A stretch of 64,000 nt of DNA, from the NCBI RefSeq assembly GCF_026167665.1, contig NZ_CP098740.1:4464001-4528000 (forward strand). The letters are read 5' to 3'. The notes beneath the pieces are model-generated. The model worked only from the letters and a program-made list of their open reading frames with translations. It searched no databases and had not been told where the DNA came from. The position numbers and the translations under genes are program-made. Shown here piece after piece: positions 1-11,200 of this stretch. Every line of letters starts with the position of its first letter. Position 1 is the first letter of the stretch. The DNA is from Streptomyces drozdowiczii (GTDB lineage: Bacteria; Actinomycetota; Actinomycetes; Streptomycetales; Streptomycetaceae).

Positions 1-932
1 TCGCCGAGCACCGCTCCGAACTGGGCCTGACCGAGGACGAGTTCTACGTCGCCGTGCAGGAGTTACGCGACCTGTCCCTGGTGCGGCCGGCCTCGAGCGC
101 CGGTGGGCAGCGGCTGCATGTGGTCGACCCCAGGCTGGGCCTGGAGATGCTGCTGTCCCGCCGCCGCGCTCTGCTCGCCGCCGAACGGCAGCGGCTGGCG
201 GACGGGGAGGCGGCCGTGGCCGAACTCCTCTGCGCCCTCCCCGCTCCCCACCCCGGCGTCGGTGAGCCGCCGGTGATGCACCTGGAGGGCGTGGACCACG
301 TACGGGACTACCTGGTGCGGCTCCACGAGGAGGTGAAGGAGGAGATCCTGACCTTCGCGGCGGGCGGTGCGCAGACGGAGGAGAACATGCACGCCTCCCG
401 CCCCCTCAACGAGGAGCTCCTGGAGCGCGGGGTGCGGATGCGCACGGTCTATCTCGACAGCATCCACAACCACCCGCCCACGGTGGCCCATGTGACCTGG
501 CTGGCCTCGCTGGGCGCCGGCATCCGCACCGCCCCCTCGCTCAGCACCCGCATGATCATCACCGATCACCGCCTGGCCCTGGTCGCCCTGGACGACCAGG
601 ACTCCTCGCTCGGCGCACTCGTGGTGTCGGGCCCGGGCCTCATCGCCGCGCTGGAGGCCCTGTTCGAGAACGTCTGGGCCGACGCCGAACCCCTCGGCCC
701 GTGCGAGAAGCCCGCCGACCACTCACTGACCCGCCAACAGCACGAAACCCTGCGCCTGCTGGCCCGCGGCTACACGGACGAGGCCATAGCCAAGCGCCTC
801 GGGGTCTCCCCCCGCACCGCCCGCCGCATCGCCACCGGCCTCCTGGGCCACCTGGACGCCCGGAGCCGCTTCCAGGCCGGCGTCCACGCGGCCCAACTCG
901 GCTACCTGCCGGCGGACGGACCCCGGCCTTGA
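1..932 (+). CDS. LuxR-family (TrmB-like/LuxR C-terminal) transcriptional regulator, 5' truncated
   Basis: The reading frame is already open at base 3 and runs to a TGA at 930-932, so the 5' end lies outside the window. The visible N-terminal part looks like the winged-helix/TrmB-like segment of Streptomyces orphan regulators (LTEDEFYVAVQELRDLSLV). It is followed by a middle PLD-like sensor region and a C-terminal LuxR-type helix-turn-helix (SLTRQQHETLRLLARGYTDE, then AIAKRLGVSPRTARRI). Proteins of this layout are DNA-binding regulators often found beside secondary-metabolism or stress genes. The ligand is unknown. It points towards the island operon and ends convergently with it. The family call is good; the target is unknown. 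Confidence 0.85.
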   Translation, partial: AEHRSELGLTEDEFYVAVQELRDLSLVRPASSAGGQRLHVVDPRLGLEMLLSRRRALLAAERQRLADGEAAVAELLCALPAPHPGVGEPPVMHLEGVDHVRDYLVRLHEEVKEEILTFAAGGAQTEENMHASRPLNEELLERGVRMRTVYLDSIHNHPPTVAHVTWLASLGAGIRTAPSLSTRMIITDHRLALVALDDQDSSLGALVVSGPGLIAALEALFENVWADAEPLGPCEKPADHSLTRQQHETLRLLARGYTDEAIAKRLGVSPRTARRIATGLLGHLDARSRFQAGVHAAQLGYLPADGPRP

Positions 933-954
933 GAGGCGCTGACCGCCCCCGCGC

Positions 955-1158
955 TCAGCCCCCGTACGGCCCCATGTTCTGGCTCCGCGCATGCCCGTCC
1001 GCCAACCCCTGCGCCTGCCCCTGCTGAGCCGCCCCACGCTCCAGCGCCCCACGCTCCAGCGCCCCACGCTCACCGGCCCCGCCGCGCATACGGAGCGCGA
1101 CGAGGACGGCACCGAGCACCACGACGAGACCGACGACGACACCGATGACCAGACCCAT
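955..1158 (-). CDS. small single-pass membrane protein (67 aa)
   Basis: The ATG at 1158 is preceded by a G-rich Shine-Dalgarno-like stretch (GGGGGA). The protein begins with one strong hydrophobic helix (GLVIGVVVGLVVVLGAVLVA, about residues 2-21), followed by arginines and a hydrophilic tail with a duplicated ERGAL unit and a Gln/His-rich end. This fits a small N-out/C-in actinobacterial membrane protein. It lies 135 bp downstream of drmB on the same strand and could be read through from that operon, but nothing ties it to defence. No specific family is recognised, and the ORF is short enough that the call is tentative. Confidence 0.45.
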   Translation of the reverse strand: MGLVIGVVVGLVVVLGAVLVALRMRGGAGERGALERGALERGAAQQGQAQGLADGHARSQNMGPYGG

Positions 1159-1293
1159 GATTCCCCCGCTCCGCCGGAGGGGCCCCGGAACGGAATCCCT
1201 CGCTTGTTGTACCCATTGTCACTTGTGGGGCGCTCAGAGGAAAGGCGCATCCGCTCAGCACCGCCGGCGGGCGCCGCCCGATGCCGGGACGCG

Positions 1294-3128
1294 TCAGCGC
1301 AACGCCTCGTGGAAGAAACCTATCGACGGGTCCCCCGGCGTCCCGATCAGCAGCGCGCGGTCCAGCAGACCGTTGTTGTGCTCGCAGCTCGTCTCCGGCA
1401 GCAGGACACACGCGTGGCAGGCCGCCAGGTTGATGCCGCCCACGCCGCTTCCGGCCGACTCCACGCAGAGCGGGTCGGCCGAGCACCACTGGGCCCGGCG
1501 GAGGGCCGAGTACAGGGCGGACTCCAGGCGGTCGGGCTCTCCCTGCGCGACCAGACCGCCGAGGCTGCCGGCGGAGTCGCTGGTGGCCGTGCAGACGAGC
1601 AGGCCCGCCATCGAGTCGTCCGCGTACAACCGCTCCCTGAGCGAGGCGGCCGGGTAGCCGCCGTCGAGACTCCACTCGTTGATCAGGGCGTGCGCCAGCG
1701 TGTGCAGGAGCACCATGCGGGCGTCCGCCGGCGAGTCGGGGACATTCGCCGGGTCCTGCGCCCGGTCCCGGAGCATGCGCAGGTGGTTGGCCCGGATGCG
1801 GTCGGCCCGGGCGGCCACGGCGGAGCTGCGTGCCCAGTCCTGCAGGCGCTGTTCGTCCAGACGCAGGAAGACGCCCTCGCCCTGGACCTCCATGGCCGGG
1901 AGCCAGTCCATCGGAGCGAGCGACAGGGCCGCCTCGTGGACATCGGTGTGGGTCTCGGGCGTGTCGACGCGCGAGAAGGCCTTGAGCGCCCGGACTTCCC
2001 GCAGTCGCTTCACCAACATCGGTCCCGCCACCCCGTACGGGGTCAGGGTCGCGGCGGAGGAGCGCGGAGGCTCGCAGACGAACTGGTCCTCGTGGTCCGT
2101 CCCGTTCTCGGGGCGACCGGCGATCAGCCGCTCGTACTCCTGCTTGCGCAGGGCCACGTACGCACTGTCGGGGCCCTTGTCCTCCTCCTGGGAGGTGTCC
2201 TCGTGGTTCTCCGCCTCCAAGAGGGCCATGACCTTCTCGACGGAGAATTCGTGGTCCGTCTTCAGCGTCAGGGCCTTGAGGAATCCCGCCATCTCGTCGG
2301 GGTTGTCCCGCATCGTGCGCAGGTCGTCCCAGTGCTGCTCCAACTGTGCCGTGCGGCCGTCGCTCCACGGCGGGATCGACAGCGCCGTCCTCACGATGGG
2401 CTGCCAGGCGACGGACGAACCGCGCTGAAGCGTGCGGGGCTTCTCCGCGCAGTGTTCGGCGGGTGCGTTCCCCAGCCAGGGGCGTCGGCCGTTGCAGTAC
2501 ACCTTCAGGTCCGACAGGGCGGTGCGGCGGAACGCGCCCTCCATCGACACCTCGGGGATTCCGCAGGTGCAGGAGATCAGGATCGAGCGGAGTGACGCGG
2601 TCCTACCGCTGGTGCGCAGCCGGAGTTCGCCGCCGCACAGCCCCGCCTCGCCGCCCTGCCGGTTGTTGCGGTGCGCCCACTTCCAGTACGGGAAGTCCTC
2701 GATGTGTCCCTCGGGGCAGGCCATGACGAAGCGCGAGGGCACCAGCTCCTCGTGGCAGTCGCCGCACTCGTTCTTCCCCGGTGGCGAGTTGAAGCGACTT
2801 ACGTGCTGAAGGGCGTTGCATCCGGGACACGAGTGCCACAAGGGGAAACGGCGGACGCGGACCCCGTCCTTGCTCGTGTCGTCGGAGGCAGGGGGGAGGC
2901 GGAACGACTTCACGCCGAGCACACGGGCCAAGCGGTGCTCGTAGATCGTCGGCGCGTCGGTCATGTTCCAGGAATCGATGCCGCTCACCATGAACGACTC
3001 GTTGTCCACGGCGACGATCGAGCCGACTCCGTAGGTGGTGATCATCTGCGCGCGACGGACCGAACCGCGTCGCGGATAGCTGCGCTCGGGTGCGCCGGCC
3101 CGGCGGCGACGGGCGGGGGCGGGGTCAT
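1294..3128 (-). CDS. drmB: DrmB-like DUF1998 protein (DISARM core component), apparent 5' frameshift
   Basis: The protein has the DrmB layout. An N-terminal ITTYGVGSIVAVDNESFM segment is followed by zinc-binding Cys pairs (CPGCNAL, CGDCHEE, then ACPEGHIEDFPY). The C-terminal DUF1998 region starts with LLHTLAHALINEWSLDGG and holds a Cys cluster near CHACVLLPETSCEHNN. In DISARM, DrmB partners the DrmA helicase. The main frame opens at ATG 3045, but an ATG at 3128 overlaps the drmA stop (ATGA). Adding one base to the G5 run at 3115-3119 joins the two, giving an N-terminus that reads GSVRRAQMITTYGVG and about 611 residues. I therefore prefer 3128 and treat the shift as a probable sequence error. 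It is the last gene of the coupled operon. No PLD-type DrmC follows. Confidence 0.8.
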
Positions 3129-6100
3129 CGGGATGCCTCCATGAACAGGGCGGATTCGGCGTCTACATCGCGCAGGCTCCACAGGGTGGGCCAGGCGTCC
3201 TCGTCCGCGCTGTCGAACGCGGTCAGCAACGACGGTGTCCGGTTGCCTCGTTGGGGTTCGTAGAGGAGGCCGCCATTTGCCTCGGCCGCGCCCTCCCAGT
3301 CGTCGACGAACTCGTCGAAGGCGTCGGCCGTCGCCCGGTACTCGTCCGGGGCGACGGACTGGACGCGCGCGAGGAGCGCGGTGCGGACAACCTCCTCCAG
3401 CTCCGCGCGGAACTCGCGGATGCGGCCGGCGCCGTCGTTGGGCGCAGCCGCCGGGATCAGGATGCGTGCCAGGGCGACGACCACCGCGTGCAGGCCCCGG
3501 TCGCGGGCGCGGGACGAGAACGGTGTCACGCTGGTCGACTCGACCTCCCGGTACAGCGCGGAGTGGAAGTGCTGGAAGCTCTCGTAGTGGGAACGGTCCC
3601 GGGAACGGGCGGAGTTGAGCATGACGGCGACCAGCCCCGGGTGCCGTCGACCGACCCGGCTGGTGGCCTGGATGTACTCCGCCGTGGTCTGCGGCTGCCC
3701 CATGACGGCCATCAGCCCCAGCCGGTCCACGTCGACCCCGACAGAGATCATGTTCGTGGCCAGCAGGACGTCCACGGTGTCCGGATGCGGCAGTCGCTGT
3801 TCCAACTGCTTGAGACGCTTCGGGATCTCGCTGGAGTTGGCCCGGCTCGTCAGCTCGGTCTGCTCCAGCACCTTGCGCCTCGGGCGGTCCTCGCGCGAGG
3901 CCAGGTATTCCAGGTAGGCGTCGACGTCGTCGTGGACCTGGAGTTCGGCCGCTGCCAGCAGCCGGAGGCTGTTGAAGTAGCCGACGAGCGTCCAGTACGC
4001 GTCGCGCACCCCGTCGTCGGCGTCGGCGAGCGCGGCCCGGTGGAGGAGGTTCGCGTAACTGCGGACGAGCAGCGTCGACTGGCTGGTGCTCGGCGTGAGG
4101 AGCCCGACGTACTGCCGGCTCGCCTTGCGCTCCTTCGGGGTCTCCACGGCGAACCAGGAGTCCCGGGCGTCGATCCCCGCCGGGGGGAACTGCGAGACCA
4201 CCCGGTCGAACAGCATCTTCCCCTGGTCCGAGGCGCGCCGGATCGTAGCGGTGGAGGCGATGACCTTCGGGCTGTCGGCCAGGAGGTCGACCGCCGTCTC
4301 GTACAGGCCGGTGAGGGTGCCGAGGGGCCCCGAGATGAGGTGCAGCTCGTCCTGGACGATCAGCTCCGGAGGTGGGGTGCCGTCCGAGCGGTCCCGGTTG
4401 AACAGGGCGGCGGTCTGCGGCCGCCACGGCATCGCGGCGAACTTGTCGACGGTGGCGATCACCAGGGTGGGCCGGGCGTCGTAGACGGCCTCGTCCACCA
4501 GGTGCACCGGCAGACCGTCGCGGAAGTCGCACCAGTCGTCGGGGCAGCGGACGTGCATCCGCCGGGCCGCCTCGTCGACCTCGTACTGGTACGCGTCGAG
4601 CCGGGTGCCGCACCAGGGACAGGCGTGCAGTTGCACGGGGTTGCGCTCCTGGAGCTCCTTCTCCTTGCGCAGCTCGACCAGGCTCTTCTCGGCGTCCGAG
4701 AGCCGGTTGGGGGTGGCGGATTGGCCGACCCACATGCCGATGGAGATCGGTTCCGTGCCGAGTGTTGCCTCGTCACCGAGCCTGATCCGCTCCATGGCAC
4801 AGATCAGGGCGGCAGCACGCTCGAACTGCTGGAGTGTCAGCAAGCGCAGGGTGTAGCGCATGAGGACGGTCACGCCGCCGCCCCGCTCCCGCAGGCGCAG
4901 GCGCCGCAGGAACGTGGTGAAGGCGATGAGTCCGAGATACGCCTCCGTCTTGCCACCACCGGTGGGGAACCACAGGAGGTCCGCCACCGCCCGGTCCTCG
5001 TGGTTCGGGTCGACCACCCCCTCCAGGCAGAGCAGCACGAACGAGATCTGGAACGGGCGCCACCGCCCGCGTGTCTCGTCGGGTGCTCCCTCGCGTCCGT
5101 TCCGCACCCACTCGCCCCGGGCGCGCTGGTGCGCCATGGCCCGGTTGGCGAGGCGGAACGCCCGCATCGCGTCGGTGTCCTCACCGAGCACCCGGATGCC
5201 CCGACGCATCCGCGCCAGGGCGGCCCGGCACTGCTCGATCTGCGCCCGCGCCGGCCCCTCGTAGGACGTCCCCCGGAAGGGAACCGTCCCCGCCTCCTGC
5301 CGGTCGATCCACTCCCCGTAGTCGGCCATCAGCCGGTTCAGCGCGGCGAGGACCTCGCTCTCCGGTCGGGTCGCCAGGCCGTGCATGGTGAGCGCCGAGT
5401 CGTCGATGTCCGGGTTCGAGTCGGTCAGCAGCACCTCGTGGGCCGGCATGAACTGCGTACGTACGGAGGTGATCGCGGCGCGTGTGTGGTTCGGGGCGCC
5501 GACGGCCGGCGGTGCCCAGTCCCACTCGGCCGCGCAGCCGTGGCCCATGGCGAAGGTGGGGGCGTGCCGGTGCAGCAGCCGGCTCGTCGCCACTTCCGGG
5601 TCTGCGGAGCGGCGGTCGGCGGGGCGCTCCACGAAGGCCGGCGCACCCGAGGGCGTCGTCACGGTGAGACGGGGCTGGTAGAGGCAGTACGCGTCCTGGA
5701 GCTCGCGCTCGCCCACCGTGTGAGTGTTGATCAACGTCACGGTGACGGTGACCGTCCCGGCGGCCGGCGGGCGGACGAAGACCCGAACGGCCATTCCCTC
5801 GCAGAGGGGCAGCTCGTGCAGCTTCGGCACGGTCACGTCGACGGTCAGCGGTTCCGGGTCCAGGGCCCGCCGGCGCCAGTGCTCCTTCTGGTCCGAGGTG
5901 CTGCGGGCCTCGGACCGCTTGGCGGAGGTCGTACGCCCCTGGGCGTCGATCGGCTCGTAGACCGCGGCCTCCGTGCGCACCACGATGCTCGACGCGACCG
6001 ATGGGTCGACGGCGAAGGTGATCCCCATGGAGGACGGGCGACGGTCGCCGACGGCCGAGGTGCCGAGATCGGGGGCCGAGTCCTCGACGTCCCGGCGTCC

Positions 6101-6340
6101 CCGCACGAGGGGGGCGTCGTCCAGCCCCTCCGTCTCGGCCTCGTCGTCGTCCAGGGCCTCCTCGGCCTCCGCCGTGGACGGGCGAGGGAACAGCACGCCG
6201 ATCGGGTAGGCCGTGATCGGCGGATCCTGGGTCAGGACCTCGTCGGGGGCCCCGGGCCCCATGAGGTCCCGGCGGAGCTGATCCACGAGCTCCTCGCGTA
6301 CGGCGTAGTGCGCGGCGTGCGGGTTCGACGCGTTGCTCAT
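3125..6340 (-). CDS. drmA: DrmA-like SF2 helicase (DISARM core component)
   Basis: This is a 1071-residue superfamily 2 helicase. The first ~430 residues are acidic and beta-rich. Walker A is in LLWFPTGGGKTEAYLGL (about residues 455-470), typical of DrmA. A zinc-like insert follows (CPWCGTRL and CPDDWC), then a Walker B variant VQDELHLISGPLG, motif III IASTATIRRA and motifs V/VI (LLATNMISVGVDVDRLG and AEYIQATSRVGRR). DrmA and DrmB form the conserved DISARM pair acting on incoming DNA. The start at ATG 6340 is chosen because GAGGAG lies 8 bases upstream and the codon overlaps the uvrD-like stop (ATGA); its own stop overlaps the drmB ATG. No frameshift is seen. The helicase and DrmA-type assignment is strong; membership of a functional DISARM is inference, because drmC is absent. 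Confidence 0.88.
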   Translation of the reverse strand: MSNASNPHAAHYAVREELVDQLRRDLMGPGAPDEVLTQDPPITAYPIGVLFPRPSTAEAEEALDDDEAETEGLDDAPLVRGRRDVEDSAPDLGTSAVGDRRPSSMGITFAVDPSVASSIVVRTEAAVYEPIDAQGRTTSAKRSEARSTSDQKEHWRRRALDPEPLTVDVTVPKLHELPLCEGMAVRVFVRPPAAGTVTVTVTLINTHTVGERELQDAYCLYQPRLTVTTPSGAPAFVERPADRRSADPEVATSRLLHRHAPTFAMGHGCAAEWDWAPPAVGAPNHTRAAITSVRTQFMPAHEVLLTDSNPDIDDSALTMHGLATRPESEVLAALNRLMADYGEWIDRQEAGTVPFRGTSYEGPARAQIEQCRAALARMRRGIRVLGEDTDAMRAFRLANRAMAHQRARGEWVRNGREGAPDETRGRWRPFQISFVLLCLEGVVDPNHEDRAVADLLWFPTGGGKTEAYLGLIAFTTFLRRLRLRERGGGVTVLMRYTLRLLTLQQFERAAALICAMERIRLGDEATLGTEPISIGMWVGQSATPNRLSDAEKSLVELRKEKELQERNPVQLHACPWCGTRLDAYQYEVDEAARRMHVRCPDDWCDFRDGLPVHLVDEAVYDARPTLVIATVDKFAAMPWRPQTAALFNRDRSDGTPPPELIVQDELHLISGPLGTLTGLYETAVDLLADSPKVIASTATIRRASDQGKMLFDRVVSQFPPAGIDARDSWFAVETPKERKASRQYVGLLTPSTSQSTLLVRSYANLLHRAALADADDGVRDAYWTLVGYFNSLRLLAAAELQVHDDVDAYLEYLASREDRPRRKVLEQTELTSRANSSEIPKRLKQLEQRLPHPDTVDVLLATNMISVGVDVDRLGLMAVMGQPQTTAEYIQATSRVGRRHPGLVAVMLNSARSRDRSHYESFQHFHSALYREVESTSVTPFSSRARDRGLHAVVVALARILIPAAAPNDGAGRIREFRAELEEVVRTALLARVQSVAPDEYRATADAFDEFVDDWEGAAEANGGLLYEPQRGNRTPSLLTAFDSADEDAWPTLWSLRDVDAESALFMEASR

Positions 6341-8250
6341 CGGTCGCTCTCCTCGTGTGTGCGCGCGTCGGTCCACCGGTGACGGCCGAGTCCCGACAGT
6401 CGGGGAACCATCCAGATCCCGTGCTCGCCGAGACCCGCCCGGGCACCGGACGCGGTGCTGCCCGCCACGCTCTCCAGGCAGTCGACGCGGAAGCCCTCGA
6501 TGCTCGTGGGCCAGCTGATGTCCCAGGTCTTGTTGATCTTGAGCGATGTGTACAGGTCCTGGCGGAATCTCTCCGAGACCACGGCGATCGGGCGATCCCG
6601 GTGGAACACCGTGTAGGGCGGGCTCTCGTCCGGGGCCAGGGGCATCGCATGCTGCGGGCGGAGCTCCAACGCGTCCCCCGGGGCGACGGACGAGGCCAAG
6701 TAGTCCTGGAGGGACCCGGCGTCGTGCTCGAAGCCCTCCGTGCCGGGCGGGTGCTCGCGGGAGACGTCCGCGCCCGCGGCCGAGATGCCGTAGCGCTGGT
6801 AGGGCTTCCAGCCGCCGACGTAGAGCCGACCGGTGCGCCGGTCCCTGCGGATCAGGGAGGTCTCCGGTGCGTCGAGACGGAACAGGTCGTCCCTGGGGCG
6901 CGTCATCGCGACATACAGGGCACGGGCCTCCGCCGCGGGGTCGATGTGGGTGTGCTGCTTGCGCAGCTCGGCCATGGACGTCGGTTCGACCACGATCACC
7001 CGGTCGAATTCGAGCCCCTTGGCCCGGTGAACGGTCGACACGACGAGGTCGGCCGGCTCGACGGCGGCCAAGTCGTCGGGGAATCTGCCCTGAGCCACGG
7101 ACCGCCGGAGCGCGGCGATGTCCAGCAACCCCCGGGGCGCCCCGGCCACGCCGCGCAGCGACCGCCAGATCCTCGCGTGGTTCCCGACCGGGGCGACGGG
7201 GCCGGAGCCGAGCAGGTCCAGGAAGCGGTCCTCCGTCAGGGTGGTCGACCCGGTGCCGCGCAGGACCGCGGCCACCCAGGCCGGAACCGGTCGGTCCTGG
7301 AGGTCACGAAGGAGCCGATGGGGCACACCGTGTGCGAAGAGCGTCTCCGAGAGCACCAGAGCCTGCCGGTTGTCCCGGCAGAGAATCGCGGACGTGCCCC
7401 GGAAGTCCCTCAGGGAGTCGAGCGTGAACGCGTCGTCCACGGCCCCGAACGAGGGGCAGCCGCGCAGGAGGTCGGTCAGGCTCCGGTGGACGTCCTCGCC
7501 GGCTTCCTCCGCCGCCGAGGTCTCGGACGGCAGCCGCTGGAGCGTTCCGCCCAAGGGCAGGGCGACACCGGCCTCGGCAGTGCGCGCCCTGAAGTTGGCG
7601 GACAGATGGAGCTCCACCAGGTCGTCCGGGTAGGAGGCCCGCAACCAGTCGAAGAAGTAGTTCGTCTCCGCGGCCCGGGCGTCCTCGTCGGAGACCTGGA
7701 ACCCGTAGATCGCCTGTGCTCCGTCACCGACCACGGTGAAACCGCAGTTGTCCTGGAGCCGGTCGAGAAGCGTCTCCACCATGTCCCGCCGGTCGCCGAC
7801 CAGGTCCTGGACCTCGTCGATCACGACGTGGGCCGGGGCGCCCTGCGCGCTCTCCTCGACAGCGCCCCGCAGGATCGCCTCCGTGGCCTCGGTGACCCGC
7901 TCGTCGAAGCGCAGCACACTCCAGTCCCGGTCGGGCTGTTCGTCGCGCAGGACGGCGTACGCCCAGGAGTCGAAGGTCTGCACCCGGACCCGTCGGGCCT
8001 CTCGGGCGTGGAGCGCGATCCGCTCCCGCAGTTCCCGCACCGCCGCCCTGGAAAAGCTGAGCACCAGGATCTCGCGTGCTTCGAGCGCGTCCTCCTCGTC
8101 GCCCATGAGCGCGTCGAGCCGGCGGACGAGGGTGTGCGTCTTTCCGGAACCGGCGGCGGCGGTCACCAGGAGCCGGGTGTCCCAGGGCTGGTCGACAACG
8201 GCCTGTTGCTCGGTGGTGAGCGGCGGGCTGTCGAGGTAGGCGTCGGTCAC
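6337..8250 (-). CDS. UvrD/Rep-like SF1 DNA helicase
   Basis: The protein has 637 residues. Motif I is TAAAGSGKTHTLVRRL, motif II VVIDEVQDL (Glu-Val in place of the usual Glu-Ala), motif III VVGDGAQAIYGF, motif V VSTVHRAKGLEFDRV and motif VI LYVAMTRPRDDL. These are the hallmarks of UvrD-family 3'-5' helicases. About 130 C-terminal residues after motif VI are beta-rich and unlike UvrD/PcrA; they may be a family-specific DNA or partner-binding domain. GTG 8250 is preferred because GGAGGG lies five bases upstream and it overlaps the stop of the GHKL-helicase gene (GTGA). The stop overlaps the drmA ATG. Complete coupling to the flanking genes suggests one complex or pathway rather than general repair. 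Confidence 0.88.
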   Translation of the reverse strand: MTDAYLDSPPLTTEQQAVVDQPWDTRLLVTAAAGSGKTHTLVRRLDALMGDEEDALEAREILVLSFSRAAVRELRERIALHAREARRVRVQTFDSWAYAVLRDEQPDRDWSVLRFDERVTEATEAILRGAVEESAQGAPAHVVIDEVQDLVGDRRDMVETLLDRLQDNCGFTVVGDGAQAIYGFQVSDEDARAAETNYFFDWLRASYPDDLVELHLSANFRARTAEAGVALPLGGTLQRLPSETSAAEEAGEDVHRSLTDLLRGCPSFGAVDDAFTLDSLRDFRGTSAILCRDNRQALVLSETLFAHGVPHRLLRDLQDRPVPAWVAAVLRGTGSTTLTEDRFLDLLGSGPVAPVGNHARIWRSLRGVAGAPRGLLDIAALRRSVAQGRFPDDLAAVEPADLVVSTVHRAKGLEFDRVIVVEPTSMAELRKQHTHIDPAAEARALYVAMTRPRDDLFRLDAPETSLIRRDRRTGRLYVGGWKPYQRYGISAAGADVSREHPPGTEGFEHDAGSLQDYLASSVAPGDALELRPQHAMPLAPDESPPYTVFHRDRPIAVVSERFRQDLYTSLKINKTWDISWPTSIEGFRVDCLESVAGSTASGARAGLGEHGIWMVPRLSGLGRHRWTDARTHEESDR

Positions 8251-11200
8251 TTGGCCCTCCACAGGTGTTCGAACTGGGTGAAGGCGAGGGCCTTGTCATA
8301 GTTCGTGATGTTGTCCCGGACGTTGAGGATCAGGCACTCCTCCTTGCCGCCGTTCCCGGGGCCCCGCAGGCCGCGTCCGATCATCTGCTGGTAGACGTTC
8401 GGGCTGTACGTCGGGCGACTGATGACGACCGCCCTGGTGGCCGGGGCGTCGAAGCCCTGGGTCAGAACGCCGTAGTTCGTCAGAACCCGTACCCGGCCGC
8501 GTTTGAAGGCGTCGATGCTGCGCCGACGCTCGCCCGTCGAAGTGGCCGAGTCGACCGAGGCGGCGGTGATGCCCAGGCCCTTCAGCTTCGCCGAGAGGAA
8601 CTTGGCATGCGCGACGGACGTGGCGAAGACGAGTACGGGCCAGTCGGCCGGCATGGCGGCGATCTCTTCGAGGATGCGCTTGTTGCGGTCCTGGTCGTCG
8701 GCCAGGCGTTGCTCCGCCGCCTTCGACAGGAGACTCATCTGATCGGCGCGTGTCTTCTCGTCCTGCGTCAGCTCGATCGTGCCGCCGGTCAGCTCCCGAT
8801 GCGTGACCCTCGCCAGCATGCCGAGTTCCTGCAGCTCCGCGTACGGGTCACCGGACAGGAAGACACCGTCGTCCAGCCGGTTGGCGCCGAACCGCTGGAC
8901 GAGTCGCTGGGTCTCCGCGTCGTTCGTGTTGCGGAACGGGGTGGCGGTGAGACCGAGCAGGTGGCGCTTCGTCTCGTAGGCCGTCAGCCCGAGGTGCGTC
9001 AGGATCTCCGTGTACTGCGGCGAGATGGCGACATGGGCCTCGTCGACGATGACCAGGGAGGCGTCACGCAGCCAGGCGTAGGTATCGGTGTGCAGGCAGT
9101 TGCGCAGCTTGGCGTCCGTGGCGACGACCAGGTGCGGGCGGTCCGCGACGGGCCCGGTCTCGTTGGTCGTCCACAGCCTGCTGATCGTGAGGGGCTTGTC
9201 GGCTCCCACCTTCGACCAGACGAAGCTCCAGCTCTGCACGGCCTGCTCGCACAGCTCCTCCGTCTGGGCGATCCACAGAATGGGCCCGCTCAACTCGCCC
9301 GACTGCTTGACCCAGCGGATGACGGCCTCGGCCGCGACCCGGGTCTTGCCCGCACCGGTGGGCAGCGAGAGCATGCCGCGCTGCGGGGTGAAGCGATCGA
9401 GCATCGCGAACACCTTGGTCGCCAGCCGCTCCTGGTAGTCGTGCAGGCGTGGGAACTCAGTGGGGCCCGCCACCTCGACCCGGGGCGGCAGCGACGGTGT
9501 GCGCGCACCGGCGAAGGAGTCGGGGAAGCCGAACTCGGCGACGAACTTCACGGCCGCGGACGACCCGGTGAAGCCGGAGGGGGCATGGCTCGGGTAGGCG
9601 GCTTGCAGATCGCGGGCATGCATCTGCAGCACACCGTCGCCATGGGCGTTGTACGCCAGGCGCGCGATGCGACGCGGGGACGGTTCGCCGCCGTCCGACT
9701 CGGGCGGCTCGCTCTCCAACAGGCCCGGGGGAGACCGGCGCGGAGCGCGGTCGCGCCGATGAGCAGCTCCAGCTTCTCCTCTACGCTCTCCGCCTCGCGG
9801 ACACGCCGCAACGCCGCCTGGAGTTCTTGGTCCGCCTCCTGCCGTTCCTGTGCGGCGAGAACGGCCCGGCAGCCCGGTTCCTTCAACCCCCAGCGCAGTT
9901 CGCGGTCGGCCGCGACCAGTGTGGCGAGGCGGTCGAGGGAGGCCGCCACCATGACGGTCGTGCCCTGCACCGCGCTGTCGAGCGGGGTGGTGGTGGAGCC
10001 CTGGGGCGTACGCAGAACCTCTTCCAGCTCCGAACAGCGCAGCACCTGCTGGTCGTTCACCGCCGAGCCGAGCCGCTGGCGAAGCGTGGGGAACTCCTCC
10101 TTCAGGAGGACGGGCTCACCGGCGGGAACGTGCCGGATCTCTTTGCTGATGACGTCGGTGTAGCGCAGCATCCCCCATGTATCCACCAACAGGTCCGCGT
10201 CCTCCGGACCACCGGCCAACAGGGCCGGGATCTGCTCGGCGCGCAGAGCGCGGTACTCGCCCTCGGTCGCTGCGACGGCGATCTCGTTGTCCTCGCGGGT
10301 ACCCCACTCGGCGCCCACCCGGCAGCGGGTGAGCTGATCCGGGAAGTCCACTTGCAGCCGGGTCAGCATCACGTAGGTGCGTCCGACGAAGACGTCGTCG
10401 TCGCTGGCGAGAAGCTGTTCGAGGAGGCGGTTCCACTGCTTGGTCGGGACCTCGTCGATCACGACGGGGAGGTGCAGCTTGCGCGCCTTCTCCGCACTGA
10501 TGTCGGCGACAGGCAGCACATCCGCGTACGCCCGCAGCTGAGGGCCGACCGCGTCGGAGAGCGGCACGATGCCCTGGGACGTGGACACGCGCCCGTACCG
10601 ACGCAGCATCCAGCGCAGCGGCGAGTAGATCACCTTGCGGGTCGACGCCTGGACGCCGACCTGAAGGGTCCAGGTGTCGACGACGCTGTCGTCGGGCAGC
10701 GCCCTGACGAAGGCCGCACGGCCCTCGGTCGAAAGCACCTCCAAGAGGTGGAGAGGACCGCCCACGGGGGAGCCCTCAAACTTGATCCGAGCGAGGGACG
10801 GGCGGGACGCGCCGGCGCTCAAGGTCTTGCAGTAGCTGTCGTACATCGCGGCCCGATACTCCTCGAACCACGACTCGGTGGACGGCCTGTGCCCGTGCGT
10901 GGGCCTGTCCCGCATGCCGAACTCACGCAGGACGAGCAGGTCGTCCGAGTGGAAGGACGGGTCCACGGCGACCGACGCGTCCCGGCTGCCGTCACCCGGC
11001 ACGACCGGGCCCGGCAGCAGGCAGTTCCGCATCCGGTGGAATCGTCCGTCGACGGTGCGCACGAAGAGGGTTCCCGACGGATCGGGCACCCGGGCGGTGA
11101 CCTCGCCGCTGACCCGACTGCCGCCCGCACTGTGGAACAGCTCCCAGAAGCGGGTCCAGTCCTGGGGCCCGTAGTTCTCGATGCCCTGTTCCAGCACACC

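Noticed and set aside
991..2595. 534-residue plus-strand open frame opposite drmB
   Set aside because: It is Arg/Gly/Gln-rich without domains and opposite the conserved DUF1998 gene.
3251..6382. 1043-residue open frame on the plus strand across drmA
   Set aside because: It is antisense to a helicase with all motifs intact, has low-complexity composition and no ribosome binding site; it is a frame artefact of high G/C codon bias.
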